A stretch of 64,000 nt of DNA from an uncultured Lacinutrix sp. (lineage in GTDB: Bacteria > Bacteroidota > Bacteroidia > Flavobacteriales > Flavobacteriaceae), in NCBI RefSeq assembly GCF_947500605.1, contig NZ_CANMSJ010000002.1, positions 248,001 to 312,000 of the forward strand, read 5' to 3'. Positions within the stretch are counted from its first letter, which is position 1. The number at the start of each line of letters is the position of its first letter. The translations under genes were made by a program, and so were the position numbers. Under the pieces are notes generated by a model, which worked only from the letters and a program-made list of their open reading frames with translations, was not told the DNA's origin and made no database searches. Below, in pieces: positions 60,564 through 64,000 of this stretch.

Positions 60564-61172
60564 CTATTTAGCTAAAGCATAACGTCTCTCAACTTCGTTC
60601 CAGTTAATTACATTAAAAAATGCATTAATATAATCTGGTCTTCTGTTTTGGTAATTTAAGTAGTAAGCATGTTCCCATACATCTAAACCTAATATTGGAG
60701 TTCCTCCACAAGTTACACCTGGCATTAATGGATTGTCTTGGTTTGGTGTAGAACACACTTCAACCTTTCCTCCTTTATGCACACATAACCAAGCCCAACC
60801 AGAACCAAATTGTGTTGCTGCCGCACTACTAAAAGCGTCTTTAAAAGCATCTACAGATCCATAAGCTATCTCAATTGCTTCTTTTAAATCTCCAGATAAA
60901 CGTCCTTTATCTTCTGGATTCATTACATCCCAAAATAATGAATGGTTATAAAAACCACCACCATTATTTCTAACACCTTTATTATCCATATCAAGATTAG
61001 TTAATATGTTCTCTATAGTCTTCCCTTCTAAATCTGTACCTTCAATAGCTGCATTTAATTTAGATGTATATCCATTGTGGTGTTTAGAGTGATGTATTTC
61101 CATTGTACGAGCGTCGATATTTGGTTCTAAAGCGTCGTAAGCGTATTTTAATTTCGGTAATTCGAAAGCCAT
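60564..61172 (-). CDS. Superoxide dismutase (Fe/Mn family)
   Basis: This enzyme converts superoxide to hydrogen peroxide and oxygen. The 202-residue cytoplasmic protein has metal-ligand regions typical of the Fe/Mn family: [12 protein letters not shown] (His27 equivalent), [16 protein letters not shown] (second His), and [19 protein letters not shown], which supplies the Asp and last His. The GGSGWAWL-type text ([18 protein letters not shown]) is also characteristic. Metal choice (Fe, Mn or cambialistic) cannot be fixed by reading. It is monocistronic, with a terminator at 60501-60533, and divergent from the RecB-like helicase gene. Confidence 0.96.
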   Translation of the reverse strand: MAFELPKLKYAYDALEPNIDARTMEIHHSKHHNGYTSKLNAAIEGTDLEGKTIENILTNLDMDNKGVRNNGGGFYNHSLFWDVMNPEDKGRLSGDLKEAIEIAYGSVDAFKDAFSSAAATQFGSGWAWLCVHKGGKVEVCSTPNQDNPLMPGVTCGGTPILGLDVWEHAYYLNYQNRRPDYINAFFNVINWNEVERRYALAK

Positions 61173-61375
61173 AATTTTATATGTTTATGTTAATAATTCT
61201 TTGAGTGTAAATTTAACACTTTAACAAATCAATTAAAAATTAAACCCATATTATGTCTTTTGTTTTAATAATACTTTAACAACGTGATTTTTAATCGGTT
61301 CCGATTTCTTCTTAAAAAAATGAAATTTCATCAATCTTCACCCGAATTGTTTTTATCTTGTACTAAAAATATTAA

Positions 61376-64000
61376 ATGTCGTCAAACTCTTCATTTCAAG
61401 TCTATAATGCCTCTGCTGGAAGTGGTAAAACGTTCACTTTAGTTAAGGAATACCTTAAAATTTTATTTTCCTCTTCAGGAAATTATCAATTCAGAAATAT
61501 TCTTGCCATTACATTTACCAATAAAGCAGTTGGCGAAATGAAAGCGCGTATTTTAGAAATGTTGAAGACTTTTTCTGAAGACGATTCTTTAAAAAATCCG
61601 CATCCAATGTTTTCAAATATTGTTGAAGATTTAAAGATGAAACCTGAGGTGCTTCAAAAAAAAGCTAAAGATATTTTAAATACCATAATGCATAATTATG
61701 CTGCTTTCGATATTTCTACTATTGATGGCTTTAACCATAGACTAATTAGAACCTTTGCACACGATTTAAATTTACCATTAAATTTTGAAGTAGAATTAGA
61801 TACAGAGTCTCTATTAAATGAAGCTGTAGATCGTTTAATAGCTAAAGCAGGAACCAATAAGGAGCTAACAAAAATACTAGTAGATTTTGCTATAGAAAAA
61901 GCTGATGATGATAAAAGCTGGGACGTTTCTAGAGATTTTAATAATATAGCAAAATTACTAACGAAGGAAAGTGATTTAGAATATGTAAAAACCTTGAACA
62001 ACAAATCTCTTAACGATTTCTCATTACTTAAAACAACTTTAAAAGAAACAATTAAAGACATTGAAAAAGAATGTATGGACATTGGTGAAAAGGCATTAAC
62101 TTTAATTGAAAACAATAACATTCCTCAAAACCATTTTAGATACGGCGACCTTCCAAAACATTTTATTAAACTAAAAAACATTAAAATAAGTGATTTAAAT
62201 TTTGAAGGCAGGCTAGCTACCGATTTAGAAAACGAAAAATACTATACAGCAAAAGCAACAGCTGACACGAAACAAAGTATTGAAAGTATAATAGAAGAGT
62301 TAAAAACATTATTTTACAAATCTAAAACCTTACCTGAACGTTATTTATTACCGATAGCTATATATAAAAATCTAACACCACTGTCTGTTTTAACAGTTAT
62401 CAACAAGGAATTAATTGATATTAAAACCGAAGAAAATAAAATGCTAATTAGCGAGTTTAACGCAATTATTAGTAATGAAATAAAAGGTCAACCTACGCCA
62501 TTTATATACGAGCGAATGGGTGAAAAATTTAAGCATTATTTTATAGATGAGTTTCAAGACACATCGGAAATGCAATGGGAAAACTTAACACCATTAGTGG
62601 ATAGTACTTTATCTGGAGAAAATATTAAATCAGAAAAAGGAACTGCCATGATTGTTGGAGATGCGAAACAAGCCATATACAGATGGAGAGGCGGTAAAGC
62701 AGAACAGTTTATGGAGTTATTTAATAAAACCTCAAAACCATTCTATATAGAACAAGATGTTAAAAACTTAGGTTCAAATTTTAGAAGTTTTGAAACGGTA
62801 GTTAATTTTAACAATGCTTTATTTAAGCACATTTCTACATACGCTCTTTCAAAGAAAGATTATGCAAATCTTTATGAACAATCACATCAAGAACCATCTA
62901 AAGACACTAAAGGATATGTAAACCTTAATTTTATCGATTTTCAAGACGAAGACACTGATAAAGATGAAATTTACACGCAACATGTTTACAATACAATTTT
63001 AGCCTGCCAGAAAAATGGTTACGCCTTAAAAGACATTTGTATTCTGGTTAGAAAGAAAAAACATGGAGTTGCAATTGCAGAATTTTTAAGTAGTCAAAAT
63101 CTAAAGATTACATCTAGCGAAACAATGTTAATTAATAATGCACCAGAAGTACAACTAATAAATAATGTGCTTACTGTGTTAGTAAATCCAAATGACACAG
63201 AATGCAAAGTAAATATTTTAGATTTTTTAGCTGATAAATATGCTATTAAAGACAAGCATGCATTTTTTAAAAACCATTTATTTTTAGATTTAGAACATTT
63301 CTTTAAAAGCTTTGAATCTTTTGGAATAAATATTAACCCAAATCTATTAGTACAACAAGGTTTATTCGATTTAGCTGAAACGGTTGTAAGAAGTTTTAAA
63401 TTAGTAGAAAAATCAAATGCATACGTTCAGTTTTATTTAGATACGGTTTTAGAGTATTCACAAAAAAACATTTCAGACTTATCTTCTTACCTAGAGTATT
63501 TCAACTCTAAAAAAGACAAGTTAAGTATTGTTTCTCCTCAAGAACAAGATGCAATACAAATAATGACTATTCATAAATCTAAAGGTTTAGAATTTCCGGT
63601 TGTTATTTTCCCGTATGCAGAAGATGATATATCCAGAGCACATAAAGACCATAAAGAATGGTTTCCAATAGATGAAAAACAATATAATGGCTTTAAATAC
63701 TCTTTGTTAAACTATAATAAAGAATTAGGTATTCTAGGCTCAAAAGGAAAAGAACTTTATTTAAAACACAAATCTGAATTAGAATTAGATAATCTTAATA
63801 TATTTTACGTAGCATTAACAAGGCCTGTAGAACAATTATACATAATAGGAAAAAAAGACATTAGTAAAAAAGGAGAATTAAATTTAAAATCTTACTCCGG
63901 TTTATTAATAGATTATTTAATGAATACTGGACATTGGAAAGACACCGAAACCGTTTACAGTTTTGGAACTCCACAAAAACCAGAATCAAAAGAGAAAGAA
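61376..64000 (+). CDS. UvrD/RecB-like (AddA-type) ATP-dependent helicase, partial
   Basis: This is a superfamily 1 DNA helicase, probably the RecB/AddA subunit of a double-strand-break resection complex. 875 codons are present in one uninterrupted frame and the gene runs off the right edge. Walker A is ASAGSGKT (12-19), followed by ITFTNKAVGEMKARI (motif Ia). Motif II is D391-E-F-Q-D395, motif III is GDAKQAIYRWRGG (428-440), motif V is TIHKSKGLEFP (731-741), and motif VI is YVALTRPVEQLYI from 811. The order and the long insertions between III and V match RecB/AddA rather than UvrD. A PD-(D/E)XK nuclease domain or AddB partner would lie beyond the edge. The start codon at 61376 fits the first conserved motif. 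Confidence 0.92.
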   Translation, partial: MSSNSSFQVYNASAGSGKTFTLVKEYLKILFSSSGNYQFRNILAITFTNKAVGEMKARILEMLKTFSEDDSLKNPHPMFSNIVEDLKMKPEVLQKKAKDILNTIMHNYAAFDISTIDGFNHRLIRTFAHDLNLPLNFEVELDTESLLNEAVDRLIAKAGTNKELTKILVDFAIEKADDDKSWDVSRDFNNIAKLLTKESDLEYVKTLNNKSLNDFSLLKTTLKETIKDIEKECMDIGEKALTLIENNNIPQNHFRYGDLPKHFIKLKNIKISDLNFEGRLATDLENEKYYTAKATADTKQSIESIIEELKTLFYKSKTLPERYLLPIAIYKNLTPLSVLTVINKELIDIKTEENKMLISEFNAIISNEIKGQPTPFIYERMGEKFKHYFIDEFQDTSEMQWENLTPLVDSTLSGENIKSEKGTAMIVGDAKQAIYRWRGGKAEQFMELFNKTSKPFYIEQDVKNLGSNFRSFETVVNFNNALFKHISTYALSKKDYANLYEQSHQEPSKDTKGYVNLNFIDFQDEDTDKDEIYTQHVYNTILACQKNGYALKDICILVRKKKHGVAIAEFLSSQNLKITSSETMLINNAPEVQLINNVLTVLVNPNDTECKVNILDFLADKYAIKDKHAFFKNHLFLDLEHFFKSFESFGININPNLLVQQGLFDLAETVVRSFKLVEKSNAYVQFYLDTVLEYSQKNISDLSSYLEYFNSKKDKLSIVSPQEQDAIQIMTIHKSKGLEFPVVIFPYAEDDISRAHKDHKEWFPIDEKQYNGFKYSLLNYNKELGILGSKGKELYLKHKSELELDNLNIFYVALTRPVEQLYIIGKKDISKKGELNLKSYSGLLIDYLMNTGHWKDTETVYSFGTPQKPESKEKE

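Noticed and set aside
61696-62121. 141-codon minus-strand frame inside the RecB-like gene
   Set aside because: The plus strand carries an uninterrupted 875-codon frame with all helicase motifs; the antisense frame is a shadow.
1-64000. tRNA, rRNA, CRISPR array, prophage or insertion sequence
   Set aside because: I looked through the intergenic stretches and saw no cloverleaf-like gene, regular repeat-spacer array, transposase or phage structural gene. A tRNAscan or CRISPR search could still be run to confirm.

Overview
The window is one stretch of an AT-rich chromosome from a member of the Bacteroidota, almost certainly family Flavobacteriaceae. The evidence is the type IX secretion (T9SS) hallmarks (type A and type B sorting domains, a PorP/SprF-like protein), SusC/HmuR-style TonB receptor with HmuY lipoprotein, BatA-E aerotolerance operon, lipoproteins with acidic residues after the lipid cysteine, and repeated matches to the Bacteroidota -7 promoter box TAnnTTTG with few Shine-Dalgarno sequences. 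The genus cannot be fixed from sequence reading alone. I see no rRNA, tRNA, CRISPR array, phage or intact insertion sequence.

Layout. 1-2611: efflux operon (GbsR/MarR-like regulator, membrane-fusion protein, RND pump, cut by the left edge). 2730-6905: housekeeping genes nhaA, pheS, a CvpA-family gene and two small conserved unknowns, plus a structured non-coding repeat. 6922-17151: a haem/iron acquisition region. It holds a PepSY-flavodoxin-FNR transmembrane reductase, a DUF2271 protein with a flavinylation-like motif, a secreted ankyrin protein and a DUF6607 protein on the minus strand; and a TonB receptor, HmuY lipoprotein and T9SS-secreted FG-GAP protein on the plus strand. Fur-box-like 7-1-7 palindromes sit at several of the starts. 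17210-23485: a six-gene inorganic-carbon operon with two SulP transporters, two beta-carbonic anhydrases, a Usp-like protein and a DUF2490 barrel. 23573-33323: the moxR-DUF58-batABCDE operon and one small unknown gene. 33527-37779: a mixed plus-strand cluster (aldo/keto reductase, SDR, HD hydrolase, phosphodiester glycosidase, AlbA_2 protein). 37863-42640: envelope proteins of uncertain role and an antiquitin-type aldehyde dehydrogenase. 42991-52384: an alpha-2-macroglobulin lipoprotein and its usual partner PBP1C, with an SH3 protein and a monooxygenase-fold protein between them. 52542-60398: the T9SS trio of a giant type B adhesin, a PorP/SprF protein and an OmpA protein. 60564-64000: superoxide dismutase and a RecB/AddA-like helicase cut by the right edge.

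The observations I consider most worth following are: (1) a proposed NAD(P)H-to-periplasm flavin electron relay built into the haem uptake region; (2) a family of short stem-loops lying 5-16 nt before the start codons of four plus-strand genes; (3) the pbpC leader, which has competing stem-loops, a sequestered GAGGAG and an 11-codon ORF whose stop overlaps the pbpC start; (4) the double SulP/carbonic anhydrase operon; and (5) operator-like palindromes overlapping recognisable promoters of the efflux regulator and the iron genes. All functional calls rest on reading the sequence and on recalled family knowledge; nothing was searched.
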